From contig NZ_CP060497.1 in the NCBI RefSeq assembly GCF_014334135.1, positions 5,518,001-5,582,000 on the forward strand: DNA of 64,000 nt, written 5' to 3'. Position numbers and translations under genes: made by a program. Every line of letters starts with the position of its first letter. Positions within the stretch are counted from its first letter, which is position 1. Source of the DNA: Olivibacter sp. SDN3. Lineage in GTDB: Bacteria; Bacteroidota; Bacteroidia; Sphingobacteriales; Sphingobacteriaceae. This document shows, piece after piece, positions 1 through 7,578 of this stretch. The notes beneath the pieces were generated by a model that had not been told where the DNA came from, made no database searches, and saw nothing but the letters and a program-made list of their open reading frames with translations.

Positions 1-205
1 CAGACATTGTTGATAAAAAAGCATAGCTTCCCTACAATTGCCATTGAAAGTAAGATATGTAATAAGATATGACATTTTCCGTTCATTTGATATTACAAAG
101 TTGTATTTTTAAGCAAAATTCGAACGGGTGTGATAGCGACTTTTGTAGGGTTAATTGCGCCATGTTTGACTTGAAAACATTACTGCCATTTATAAATCAT
201 CTTGT

Positions 206-1195
206 ATGAAAAAAGTATCCATATTAGTTCCGGAATCCGCAGTGATGGAAGCCATAACCAATCCACGCTACTTGTTCGCTACCATCAATCAGTTTTCGCA
301 ATCGTCGGGAAATTTGCCTTTTTTCGACGTGCAACTTGTAGGTCTATCAAAAGAGATCAAACTTCATAACGGCGTGTATTCCGTATATACTGATAAACAG
401 CTTGAAGAAGTACAGCATACTGACCTAATAATTATCCCTGCGCTATTCGGTAATATGAGCAACGCTGTGGAACTAAATAAAGAACTGATTCCCTGGATAA
501 TTAAGCATTATCACCAAGGGGCTGAAGTAGCCTCTCTTTGTTTAGGTGCATTTTTACTTGCGTCTACTGGCCTGCTAAAGGATAAACAATGTTCTACACA
601 TTGGGCATATACAAATGAATTCAAAAACATGTTTCCGGAGGTCGACTTAATCGATGGAGGAATTATATCCGAATCTTCTAGAATATATACCAGCGGAGGC
701 GCCAATTCCTATTGGAATTTACTTTTATATTTGGTAGAGAAATACACTGATAGAGCAACCGCTATTCTTGCGGCGAAGTATTTTGCGATTGATATAGACC
801 GTAATAGTCAAGCTGCATTTACGATCTTTAGTGGTCAGAAAAATCATCAGGACGAGGAAGTGAAAAAAGCACAGCAGTTTATTGAGGAAAACTATCATGA
901 AAAAATTACTGTTGACCAATTGGCCAACATGTTTGCTATTAGCCGACGTAACTTTGAAAGACGGTTTAAGAATGCCACCAACAACACCATTATAGAATAT
1001 ATACAACGCACAAAAATAGAATCTGCGAAACGCAGTTTTGAATTAAAGCGAAAAAACATCAGTGAGGTCATGTATGATGTAGGGTATACGGATACAAAAG
1101 CTTTCCGATCGGTTTTCAAGAAAGTTACCGGCCTCACCCCAATAGCATACAGAAATAAATATAATAGAGAAATCATTTTGGAAGCCAAGGCCTAA
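206..1195 (+). CDS. GlxA-type AraC family transcriptional regulator with DJ-1/PfpI domain
   Basis: The 329-residue protein has a DJ-1/PfpI (class I glutamine amidotransferase-like) domain at about residues 3-180, followed by a two-helix-turn-helix AraC DNA-binding domain at about 234-317. The nucleophile-elbow cysteine is visible at Cys112 in ASLCLGAF, and the AraC part ends in the usual VTGLTPIAYR. This is the GlxA/FtrA architecture, in which the N-terminal domain is thought to sense a small metabolite rather than act as an enzyme. The ATG start fits the family length. No operon partner is adjacent, and the next gene is convergent. The target genes cannot be read from the sequence. The 205 bases upstream hold no clear promoter or other gene. 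Confidence 0.9.
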   Translation: MKKVSILVPESAVMEAITNPRYLFATINQFSQSSGNLPFFDVQLVGLSKEIKLHNGVYSVYTDKQLEEVQHTDLIIIPALFGNMSNAVELNKELIPWIIKHYHQGAEVASLCLGAFLLASTGLLKDKQCSTHWAYTNEFKNMFPEVDLIDGGIISESSRIYTSGGANSYWNLLLYLVEKYTDRATAILAAKYFAIDIDRNSQAAFTIFSGQKNHQDEEVKKAQQFIEENYHEKITVDQLANMFAISRRNFERRFKNATNNTIIEYIQRTKIESAKRSFELKRKNISEVMYDVGYTDTKAFRSVFKKVTGLTPIAYRNKYNREIILEAKA

Positions 1196-1219
1196 GCCAA
1201 ATTCTCGCGACCTTCGCTT

Positions 1220-1777
1220 TTAATTTAATTGGGCTTGATAAATTTTCCTATACGGCTTTTTTTCATCTAGGTATCTTTTCAATACAGACACAACATTGCA
1301 TACAAAATCTTCTTTAATAGCTACATATTTATAAATTTCACTAACCATTCTATACTTATTGATCGTAATGCTCCGTGCTATTGTTAAGTGAGGGTAATAG
1401 TATACTTTCTTTGTCCTGAATACCTCTGTTAATGTTTTATACAGTGCCGTAATAGGTGTGCTATTCGCTATTTTCACGCAAACGCTAAAAGACACAGCGC
1501 CATGCATGAGGTATTCAATACCGTGAAGCTTGATATCAAAACTTCCCTGATCAGATAGTGCTGATTTTAATGTATTGACGATCGCCCTATCATTTTCATT
1601 TGTATACAATTTAAAAAGCGATATGTGTGCCAGTGCATATCGGTTTTCCCGAGATAAACCAATCTTTTTAGCTAGATATACCTTTTGTTGTTTGATCCTC
1701 GTTTTGATGTGTTCCGGTGGAGAAAGCAATAAAAAACATTCTACTTTGGGCGGTTCGTTAAACAAATTTAACTGCAT
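1220..1777 (-). CDS. 2'-5' RNA ligase family / 2H phosphoesterase
   Basis: This is a 185-residue protein of the 2H phosphoesterase superfamily (LigT/2'-5' RNA ligase-like). Both signature motifs are present: His51-x-Ser53 in AHISLFKL and His130-x-Thr132 in PHLTIAR, about 80 residues apart as expected. Such enzymes hydrolyse or ligate 2',3'-cyclic or 2'-5' phosphodiester bonds in RNA or nucleotides, but the natural substrate of this clade is unknown. It is convergent with the GlxA-type regulator and appears monocistronic. Family assignment is firm; function is only general. Confidence 0.85.
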   Translation of the reverse strand: MQLNLFNEPPKVECFLLLSPPEHIKTRIKQQKVYLAKKIGLSRENRYALAHISLFKLYTNENDRAIVNTLKSALSDQGSFDIKLHGIEYLMHGAVSFSVCVKIANSTPITALYKTLTEVFRTKKVYYYPHLTIARSITINKYRMVSEIYKYVAIKEDFVCNVVSVLKRYLDEKKPYRKIYQAQLN

Positions 1778-1827
1778 CTCTTTTTACTAACTTAAAACAA
1801 TTTACAATAACGCTTGTTCTTGATTAA

Positions 1828-1912
1828 AATGTGCTGGGAGTGCTTGATTACTATCGGGCTGAGATAGATCCTTAATACTTGAACTGGATAATACCAGCGT
1901 AGGGAAGCATCT
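1828..1912 (+). ncRNA. TPP riboswitch (THI box), orphan
   Basis: The plus strand carries the THI-element core in the right order: GGGAGTGC, then GGGCTGAGATAGATCC, then CTGGATAATACCAGCG and TAGGGAAGC, closed by a TGCT/AGCA P1 stem. These match the conserved pyrimidine- and pyrophosphate-sensing parts of TPP aptamers. It is followed by a GCACAA/TTGTGC hairpin (1913-1918 with 1931-1936) and then an intrinsic terminator. No plus-strand gene follows: the next plus gene starts at 3519, and the terminator ends just before the 3' end of a minus-strand thioredoxin gene. It is either a relic of a lost thiamine gene or a source of a short TPP-responsive RNA. Confidence 0.9.
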
Positions 1913-1937
1913 GCACAATATCAATATATTTTGTGCG

Positions 1938-1975
1938 AACTCCATTTCTGATATTAATCAGAAATGGAGTTTTTG
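1938..1975 (+). terminator. Intrinsic terminator of the TPP riboswitch
   Basis: ACTCCATTTCTGA pairs with TCAGAAATGGAGT around a short AT loop and is followed by TTTT. It lies directly behind the THI box, as an expression platform would. Nearly the same hairpin recurs at 5458-5497. Confidence 0.88.
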
Positions 1976-1981
1976 TTAGTC

Positions 1982-2596
1982 TTATAGGGAACTGGTAGTA
2001 CCCTTCTTCCATTTAATTTCACAACCGATGGCTTTTGTTGTAGGGGTTGACGGGTCTTTACCCTGCATTAAATCCGTCAACGCATTTTCCACGAATAAAT
2101 TTGTTGGCGTCCCATCCTGGCTATCATCTATAGCACCGATGTATTTCAACACCATATCGTTGTCGACCTTTTGAACAACGAACATATGCGGAGTTCTCGT
2201 GGGAGCAAATTTTTTCGTAACCATATGATCGGGATCATATAAATACGGAAAAGTAAATTCTTGATCCGTTGCCCGTTGCCTCATATGTTCAAGCGCTTCC
2301 CCCTCCTGCGCTTCAGGATCATTTGGGTTAATCGCAATTACCGGGTAACCCTGTTCTTTAAATTGATTATCCAAAGCAATTAAGCGCCCTTCATAAGCTT
2401 GAGCAACAGGACAGGTATTGCAAGTGAAAGCTATGATGAAACCATTTGCCCCGTCATAATCTGCCAAAGAAACTTTTTCTCCAGATACATTTTCAAGAGA
2501 GAAGTTTTCTATCTTATCTCCTATTTCATAACCTTTTTTTTGTGCATTTAAGCTAAAGCAACTTAGTAGCAGCATTCCAATAACTAAATTTTTCAT
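1982..2596 (-). CDS. Secreted thioredoxin-family protein (AhpC/TSA-like redoxin)
   Basis: The 204-residue protein has an N-terminal signal peptide (about residues 1-18, ending LNAQ) and a redoxin fold. Its CNTC active site is at Cys59-Cys62 in FTCNTCPVA, followed by the PYLYDPDH and PTRTPHMFVV strands typical of this group of periplasmic thioredoxin-like proteins. It probably handles thiol-disulfide exchange in the periplasm. It lies 190 bases downstream of a TlpA-like gene on the same strand and may be co-transcribed with it. Partner proteins are unknown. Confidence 0.85.
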   Translation of the reverse strand: MKNLVIGMLLLSCFSLNAQKKGYEIGDKIENFSLENVSGEKVSLADYDGANGFIIAFTCNTCPVAQAYEGRLIALDNQFKEQGYPVIAINPNDPEAQEGEALEHMRQRATDQEFTFPYLYDPDHMVTKKFAPTRTPHMFVVQKVDNDMVLKYIGAIDDSQDGTPTNLFVENALTDLMQGKDPSTPTTKAIGCEIKWKKGTTSSL

Positions 2597-2786
2597 CTCA
2601 ATTGATTTTGTTTATAATACCGTTATGAGGCGATGATTGCCACTGTTGCATAACCAATAAAGCCATCTCTCGACTGGCAAATCATCACACCTTTCTTTTC
2701 ATTATCATTTAAATTTCCAATAGCAGCGGGGCCACCTGTAAATTATGCTTCCATTTTTTATTTTGCAAATCGCAGCTAAACAAAAA

Positions 2787-3293
2787 TTATCGAAACTTAC
2801 GTTTAAAGCTTAAAAAGGTGTCTTCCAATGCTTGGAAATCAAACGATTGTTCAAAGAACAATCGTTTCTCTCCTCCAGAAGTTATGAACAAGGTAGCTGG
2901 TATTGCACCAGACCAGTCTGGATCAATCTGTTCGATATATTTTTGTTGATTTTGTTCATTTAAAACATATACTTCATTGGTAATGTGATGTTTTTTTATA
3001 AAAGGTTTAACCAAACTATCTATCTTAGTTGGACTATCAAGACTCACAAAAATCAATTTAGTGACAGGATCGGGTTGCGTGTTAAAAAGTTGCTGGAAAT
3101 ATGGAATTTCTTCTATACAAGGCGTACACCAAGTAGCCCAGAAATTCACTATAAATACAGTGTCTTTTCCAGAATCAATGCGGTGCTCCAATTGATCTAA
3201 CGTTATGAGCGAAACCTTTTGCGCATTACTTTTTCCTAATTGATAAAAAAAAAACACCGCGGATAACAAGAAATACTTCACCAAAGCTTTCAT
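2787..3293 (-). CDS. TlpA-like periplasmic thiol-disulfide oxidoreductase
   Basis: This 168-residue TlpA/ResA-type thioredoxin has a signal peptide ending near SNAQ at residue 25. The FWATWCTPC motif carries the CxxC pair Cys56-Cys59, and a cis-proline follows in GAIPATLF. Such proteins reduce disulfides in exported substrates, for example during cytochrome maturation, but no cytochrome gene is nearby. It is divergent from the Crp-like gene at 3519 and precedes a second thioredoxin-fold gene, suggesting a two-gene redox unit. Confidence 0.85.
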   Translation of the reverse strand: MKALVKYFLLSAVFFFYQLGKSNAQKVSLITLDQLEHRIDSGKDTVFIVNFWATWCTPCIEEIPYFQQLFNTQPDPVTKLIFVSLDSPTKIDSLVKPFIKKHHITNEVYVLNEQNQQKYIEQIDPDWSGAIPATLFITSGGEKRLFFEQSFDFQALEDTFLSFKRKFR

Positions 3294-3518
3294 CAGTACA
3301 TAACAAAAAATATTGTTTAATTTATTCTTAGCAATATGTAAACTTTGTTATAACGTTTACAAAATACCCATATCCAATTAAACGTGAAGATAAAAAATCT
3401 ATATATTAGATACCATTACTCGTTTAAATTGTTTTCAAAAACACTAATTAGTTTGTTACTAATAAAAACACATTTTATTCATTACGTTTAGTATAGCAAA
3501 CAATAAAAACAGACCAGA

Positions 3519-4115
3519 ATGGATTTCTATGCTCAATTGTTAGATCATATACGCCGACATATCACGTTAACTCCACGGGAAGAAGAACAGATTCGAGCAT
3601 CTTTTCAAGTGAAACGGCTTCCCAAAAGAGCGTTTTTATTACAGGAGGGCAATTTTTCATTTTATGAAAACTATGTTGTAAAAGGATGTCTCTATTCATA
3701 TGCTTTAGACGATCAAGGCAATAAACACATACTCCATTTAGCTATAGAAGATTGGTGGATCAATGACTTTGAAAGCTTTTTGAAAGAAATTCCGGCGAGC
3801 AGGTATATTGTTGCTTTAGAAGATGCCATAATCCTTCAGATCAATAAGGAAAACCTTACATCATTGCTTAAACATATTCCTGCATTCAATCACTTTTTTT
3901 TAGTTCTTCATCAAAATGGCACGATTGCGCAGGATCGCAGAATACTCCATAACATTCAATTATCTGGAGCTGAACGTTACGAATGGTTTGTAAAACATTA
4001 TCCTTTTTTTGTGGAGCGCATACCTCAAAAATATATTGCTTCTTACCTAGGAATCACTCCCGAATTTTTAAGCTCCATAAGAAAAAGAGCAGGTCGAAAA
4101 AATAAATCTTCTTAA
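3519..4115 (+). CDS. Crp/Fnr family transcriptional regulator
   Basis: The 198-residue protein has an N-terminal cyclic-nucleotide-binding-like beta roll (about residues 20-130) and a C-terminal helix-turn-helix (about 165-192, IPQKYIASYLGITPEFLSSIR). No Fnr-type iron-sulfur cysteines are visible. In Bacteroidota, small Crp-like proteins of this form often sit beside the single oxidoreductase or exporter they control. Here it lies 78 bases upstream of an Old Yellow Enzyme homologue on the same strand, a likely operon partner or target. Confidence 0.87.
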   Translation: MDFYAQLLDHIRRHITLTPREEEQIRASFQVKRLPKRAFLLQEGNFSFYENYVVKGCLYSYALDDQGNKHILHLAIEDWWINDFESFLKEIPASRYIVALEDAIILQINKENLTSLLKHIPAFNHFFLVLHQNGTIAQDRRILHNIQLSGAERYEWFVKHYPFFVERIPQKYIASYLGITPEFLSSIRKRAGRKNKSS

Positions 4116-4193
4116 GATAGTTAAAGGATTTTTCTTAAAATATCTTATGTAAAAATTAGAAGAGATAAAAGATTTTTGTTTTCATAAAATATC

Positions 4194-5318
4194 ATGAAGA
4201 TGAAAAAGCAGAATTTATTTGATCCATTCCCTTTGGGAAGGCATGTTTTGAAGAATAGATTTGCACTAGCTCCGATGACCAGAACCAGTGCAAATGCGAA
4301 TGGAGTGCCGACGAAAAAGATGCAAGATTATTACGCAGCACTAGCGAAAGGTGGATTCTCATTAATCATAACTGAAGGCACTTATACCGATGATGCCTAC
4401 AGCCAGGCGTTATCTTATCAGCCCGGCATGACGAATAGTAAACACACCAAAGGGTGGCATAAAGTTGTTCGGTTCATCCATAAATATGGGAGTTTAGCCA
4501 TATGTCAGTTAATGCATGCAGGGGCTCTTGCAACAAAAGACGGTGAGTCTATCGCTCCATCTGCCATCCAACCTTTGGGAACTAGAATGACTAAAGGAGG
4601 TGCAAGCGCCGAATCTTACGCTATTCCCAAAGCAATGGACAAAAAGGACATTCAACAAGTAATCGACGGTTTTGCTAATGCTGCGGAAGCGGCGCAGCAA
4701 GCAGGTTTTGATGGGGTAGAAATTCATGCCGCCAATGGTTATCTCCTTGATCAGTTTATTACCCCTTATACCAATACACGCACGGACGATTACGGTGGAA
4801 CTATTAAAAATAGATTTCGAATCGTAAAGGAAATCATTTCAGCGATAAGGAAAAAATACGACTCAGCTTTTCTTATCGGTTTACGGCTTTCAGAGAGTAA
4901 AGTAAACGATTTAACCTACCGATGGCCAGAGGGGGTGGCTTTTGCGAAAGAACTATTTAAAGAGGTAGCGACCGCGGACTTATCCTATATTCATATTGCT
5001 GCAGAAGGAGGCAATTGGGAAAGAGAATGCTTATACACTGATGGGATTTCATCATCATCAATTGCAGCGGAACTTACTCAGTTACCAATAATAATTAATG
5101 GTGGATTACATGATTTAGCTAAAGCAGAAAGAATCGTTAATTCAGGACATGGGCATTTAATTGCCATAGGAAAGGCAGCGATTGGCGACCCCGAATGGGT
5201 AAACAAAATAAAATGCGGCATCCCTCCCAATCCTTTTAAGAAAGCGATGATAACACCTTACTTTACATTGGCTAACACTGCATTGTTCTTTTCTAACATC
5301 AAACAAAAAGTTTTGTAA
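4194..5318 (+). CDS. NADH:flavin oxidoreductase / Old Yellow Enzyme family
   Basis: This 374-residue (beta/alpha)8 FMN enzyme is related to NemA/OYE. The substrate-binding pair His178-Asn181 is visible in VEIHAANGYLLDQF, with the FMN-binding NRFALAPMTR segment near the N-terminus and the DDYGG motif. It is expected to reduce activated C=C bonds or nitro compounds with NAD(P)H. The ATG at 4194 has a second ATG two codons later. The preceding Crp-like gene probably regulates it. A diverged THI-box-like element and its terminator lie directly downstream. Confidence 0.9.
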   Translation: MKMKKQNLFDPFPLGRHVLKNRFALAPMTRTSANANGVPTKKMQDYYAALAKGGFSLIITEGTYTDDAYSQALSYQPGMTNSKHTKGWHKVVRFIHKYGSLAICQLMHAGALATKDGESIAPSAIQPLGTRMTKGGASAESYAIPKAMDKKDIQQVIDGFANAAEAAQQAGFDGVEIHAANGYLLDQFITPYTNTRTDDYGGTIKNRFRIVKEIISAIRKKYDSAFLIGLRLSESKVNDLTYRWPEGVAFAKELFKEVATADLSYIHIAAEGGNWERECLYTDGISSSSIAAELTQLPIIINGGLHDLAKAERIVNSGHGHLIAIGKAAIGDPEWVNKIKCGIPPNPFKKAMITPYFTLANTALFFSNIKQKVL

Positions 5319-5357
5319 AACATTTCAGGTGCTCTTATTGTTAGAATCATATAAACA

Positions 5358-5440
5358 ACGAGTGCAGGAGGTGCTTGATGAGAATCATGTTAGAAAACTT
5401 CCAAACCTCAGCTGGAAATACTAGCACTAGGAAGCACCGT
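5358..5440 (+). ncRNA. Diverged TPP-riboswitch-like element (second copy)
   Basis: This segment aligns with the THI box at 1828-1912. Both have TGCTTGAT, then a CTGGAAATACTAG hairpin (CTGGATAATACCAG in the first copy), then TAGGAAGCA (TAGGGAAGCA in the first), closed here by GTGC/GCAC. It is followed by GTACAA/TTGTAC (5439-5444 with 5451-5456) where the first copy has GCACAA/TTGTGC, a compensatory base-pair change, and then the same terminator. The CTGAGA motif and the GCGTAGGG core are altered, so TPP binding is doubtful. It may be a decaying duplicate or a variant aptamer. No gene follows within 190 bases. Confidence 0.55.
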
Positions 5441-5457
5441 ACAACAGCGTTTGTACA

Positions 5458-5497
5458 AACTCCATTTCTGACTCTTTATCGGAAATGGAGTTTTTTT
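5458..5497 (+). terminator. Intrinsic terminator behind the diverged riboswitch-like element
   Basis: AACTCCATTTCTG pairs with CGGAAATGGAGTT and is followed by a run of Ts. The stem is almost identical to the terminator at 1938-1975. It could also end transcription from the oxidoreductase gene upstream. Confidence 0.85.
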
Positions 5498-5720
5498 ATT
5501 AACACTTCCAAACAAATATTAGTTACCTTAGTGTACACTTTTTCTTTAACAAGGAGCATTTCCCGAACAATAACTGGCGTATAAACACCTATATCACTCT
5601 CGTCTTCAAATAAAATTACGGCACAATAAGTAAAAGAAATAGTGCATAAAAAACGAGGAAAGCCAGGGCATTTCCAAACCGAACGCTTTGGCACTTCGTG
5701 TAAATACCATTATTTCAATA

Positions 5721-5770
5721 AAATATATGAATAAAATCTACCTATTTAGTAGATTTTATTCATATATTTG
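5721..5770 (+). promoter_or_regulatory. 21-bp perfect inverted repeat overlapping a -7 promoter box
   Basis: Bases 5721-5741 and 5749-5769 are exact reverse complements around a 7-base spacer (CTATTTA). The right arm runs into TATATTTG at 5763-5770, which matches the Bacteroidota -7 consensus TAnnTTTG. No clear -33 box was found. The placement suggests an operator that blocks or controls a promoter reading rightward into the leader ORF, attenuator and XRE gene. The XRE protein itself is the obvious candidate ligand, but this is inference. Confidence 0.5.
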
Positions 5771-5774
5771 CTCT

Positions 5775-5855
5775 ATGCACCTTATAAAAGATAACCATAT
5801 TACATTTTACACCTTCATTATGGGCATGGATGATATGGTTGGTTTTCTATACTGA
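5775..5855 (+). CDS. Possible 26-residue leader peptide
   Basis: A 26-codon ORF starts with ATG five bases after the -7 box and ends in TGA inside ACTGAAGG (5851-5858), a segment complementary to CCTTCAGT in the terminator that follows. The peptide is methionine- and aromatic-rich (IMGMDDMVGFLY at the end) and resembles no protein I know. Its position makes a ribosome on the stop codon able to cover the alternative pairing arm. It is supported only by context; coding is unproven. Confidence 0.35.
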   Translation: MHLIKDNHITFYTFIMGMDDMVGFLY

Positions 5856-5881
5856 AGGTTAAATTTATCTTAGTAGCAAAG

Positions 5882-5913
5882 ATCCCTTCAGTTCACACCT
5901 GAGGGGATTTTTT
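5882..5913 (+). terminator. Intrinsic terminator with a competing upstream arm (putative attenuator)
   Basis: ATCCCTTCAG pairs with CTGAGGGGAT (5899-5908) and is followed by six Ts. The left arm can instead pair with ACTGAAGG at 5851-5858, so the two structures exclude each other. This is the layout of a transcription attenuator ahead of the XRE gene. A further 10-bp hairpin (GGTTTCTTTC/GAAAGAAACC, 5944-5953 with 5977-5986) follows before the gene. Confidence 0.7.
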
Positions 5914-6050
5914 GCGGTATGTAATGATATTACGGTGTTATATGGTTTCTTTCTCTTATTATGGGTTTACAATTTGGAAAGAAACCGTCGCCCACCGAGG
6001 CGTTTGCTTTTAATGATTAAATAAAATTATGAACAAATTAATATAAGACA

Positions 6051-6392
6051 ATGACAAGCAACGATCTTCTTAAATTCATCAAACGTCAACGGAAAGCCAA
6101 AGGTTTATCTCAGGCAGAGATGGCGAAAAGAATGAATATTGTTTTAAAGACCTACCAAAATATCGAAAGTGGCATAACCCGCATCGATATTGATCGACTG
6201 AAGCAAATTGCATCATTGATTGATTTAAATTTAAGCTATGTTTTCCGTGATGAACAAGGTACAGCAGAAAAAAGCAATGAGGAAAAGGCACTTTATCACA
6301 AAATTATCACCGATAAAGAACTATATATTGCAAAACTAGAAGAAGACATTCGTTTTTATCAGGAAATATTACGAGAAAACAGAAGTTTCTAA
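6051..6392 (+). CDS. Small XRE-family helix-turn-helix regulator with C-terminal helix
   Basis: The 113-residue protein has an XRE/HTH_3 DNA-binding domain at about residues 5-62 (LSQAEMAKRMNI, KTYQNIESG). It is followed by a charged helical tail (about 75-110) that could mediate dimerisation. It sits behind a structured leader containing a perfect inverted repeat, a short ORF and a terminator, and is convergent with the ABC transporter operon. Its targets are not apparent. Autoregulation through the inverted repeat at 5721-5769 is plausible. Confidence 0.8.
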   Translation: MTSNDLLKFIKRQRKAKGLSQAEMAKRMNIVLKTYQNIESGITRIDIDRLKQIASLIDLNLSYVFRDEQGTAEKSNEEKALYHKIITDKELYIAKLEEDIRFYQEILRENRSF

Positions 6393-6447
6393 ATCTTTTG
6401 TCATTCAACCTATTTTTGAATACACGGCTGTTCAAAGACATTTTGTC

Positions 6448-7563
6448 TTAATTTGTTTTTTTATAATTCCACATAGCCCAACCATTCAGTAGTACCGCAA
6501 AACCGATAAGATATATAAATTCCATTTTTACATCTTCAAAATTGCTACTTTTTAATATCACCATCCGTACCACCTTTACGAAATGTGTAACTGGCGTTAA
6601 GTTTGATAGCGTTCTTGCCCAATTAGGCATACTATCTGTTGAAGTAAAAAAACCACTCATCAACATAAAAATCATCATAAAGAAAAAAGCCACAAACATC
6701 GCTTGGACCTGATTATCACTATAAGTGGAAATAAGTAGTCCGAATCCCAGTAGTGCAATCAGATAAATAGATGCAAAAGCATACAACAGCAATAAACTCC
6801 CCTGTGGATATATTCCGTACATGAAAGAAGATACCATCAAACCAACGGTAAAAATAAACATTCCAATAATCCAGAAAGGTATCAGTTTGCCAAGAATAAA
6901 TTGCCATTTCTTTATAGGTGTCACATTGATCTGCTCAATGGTCCCAATCTCTTTTTCTTTCACAATGTTAAGCGCAGTCATGAAACCGCCTATCAACGTA
7001 AGTAACAGCACTAACACTGCGGGTACTACATTAAATTTGTATAAGGCCAATGGGTTATACCAGCTACGTTCAGCGATTTCTATCGGTTTGTTCAGCAAAG
7101 CTTCTTCTGATTGTACATTTATATCAAGATCTGCATTAAAGTCGGCTATTACTTTTGTGAGATAAGCGCTGCCGATACCCGCTTTGGTGCCATTGATGGC
7201 GTCTGCCGAGATTCCGAGCTTTTCGGTACCATCACGAATTAACGTACGTTCGAATCGTGGGGGAATTTCTATGACAATATCTGCTTCCTCTCGCTGGATG
7301 TACTGTAATCCTTTTCGATAGGAAGAGGCAAAGTGTATAGGTTTAAAATATCCAGAGGAACCTATTTTATTAATCAGCTGATGAGAATAACTACTATGAT
7401 CATGATCAATAACAGCTAAACTGACAGCCTTCACATCAAAGTCCATAGCCAGCGGCAGGATTACCAATTGTACCATGGGCATGACAAACATCATAGCCAA
7501 AATGGACTTATCGCGAAAAATCTGCCGGAATTCTTTCTGTAAAATAAAACCCAAGATATTCAT
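6448..7563 (-). CDS. ABC-2 type transporter permease (YbhR-like)
   Basis: The 371-residue ABC-2 permease has one N-terminal membrane segment (about residues 20-40), a long periplasmic domain (about 45-170) and about five C-terminal membrane segments. The conserved VKEKEIGTIEQINVTP motif after the second segment is typical. It is the last gene of a minus-strand operon with TolC, HlyD-type adaptor, two ATPases and a second permease, the arrangement of the E. coli ybhGFSR exporter. The start is 15 bases after the previous stop. It is probably the second half of a heterodimeric permease. Confidence 0.88.
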   Translation of the reverse strand: MNILGFILQKEFRQIFRDKSILAMMFVMPMVQLVILPLAMDFDVKAVSLAVIDHDHSSYSHQLINKIGSSGYFKPIHFASSYRKGLQYIQREEADIVIEIPPRFERTLIRDGTEKLGISADAINGTKAGIGSAYLTKVIADFNADLDINVQSEEALLNKPIEIAERSWYNPLALYKFNVVPAVLVLLLTLIGGFMTALNIVKEKEIGTIEQINVTPIKKWQFILGKLIPFWIIGMFIFTVGLMVSSFMYGIYPQGSLLLLYAFASIYLIALLGFGLLISTYSDNQVQAMFVAFFFMMIFMLMSGFFTSTDSMPNWARTLSNLTPVTHFVKVVRMVILKSSNFEDVKMEFIYLIGFAVLLNGWAMWNYKKTN

Positions 7564-7578
7564 TAATCCGTTCCGTTT

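Noticed and set aside
5375-5694. ORFs on both strands (5375-5584 plus, 5476-5694 minus) over the diverged riboswitch unit
   Set aside because: They run through the terminator hairpin and show no family features; the RNA element explains the sequence better.
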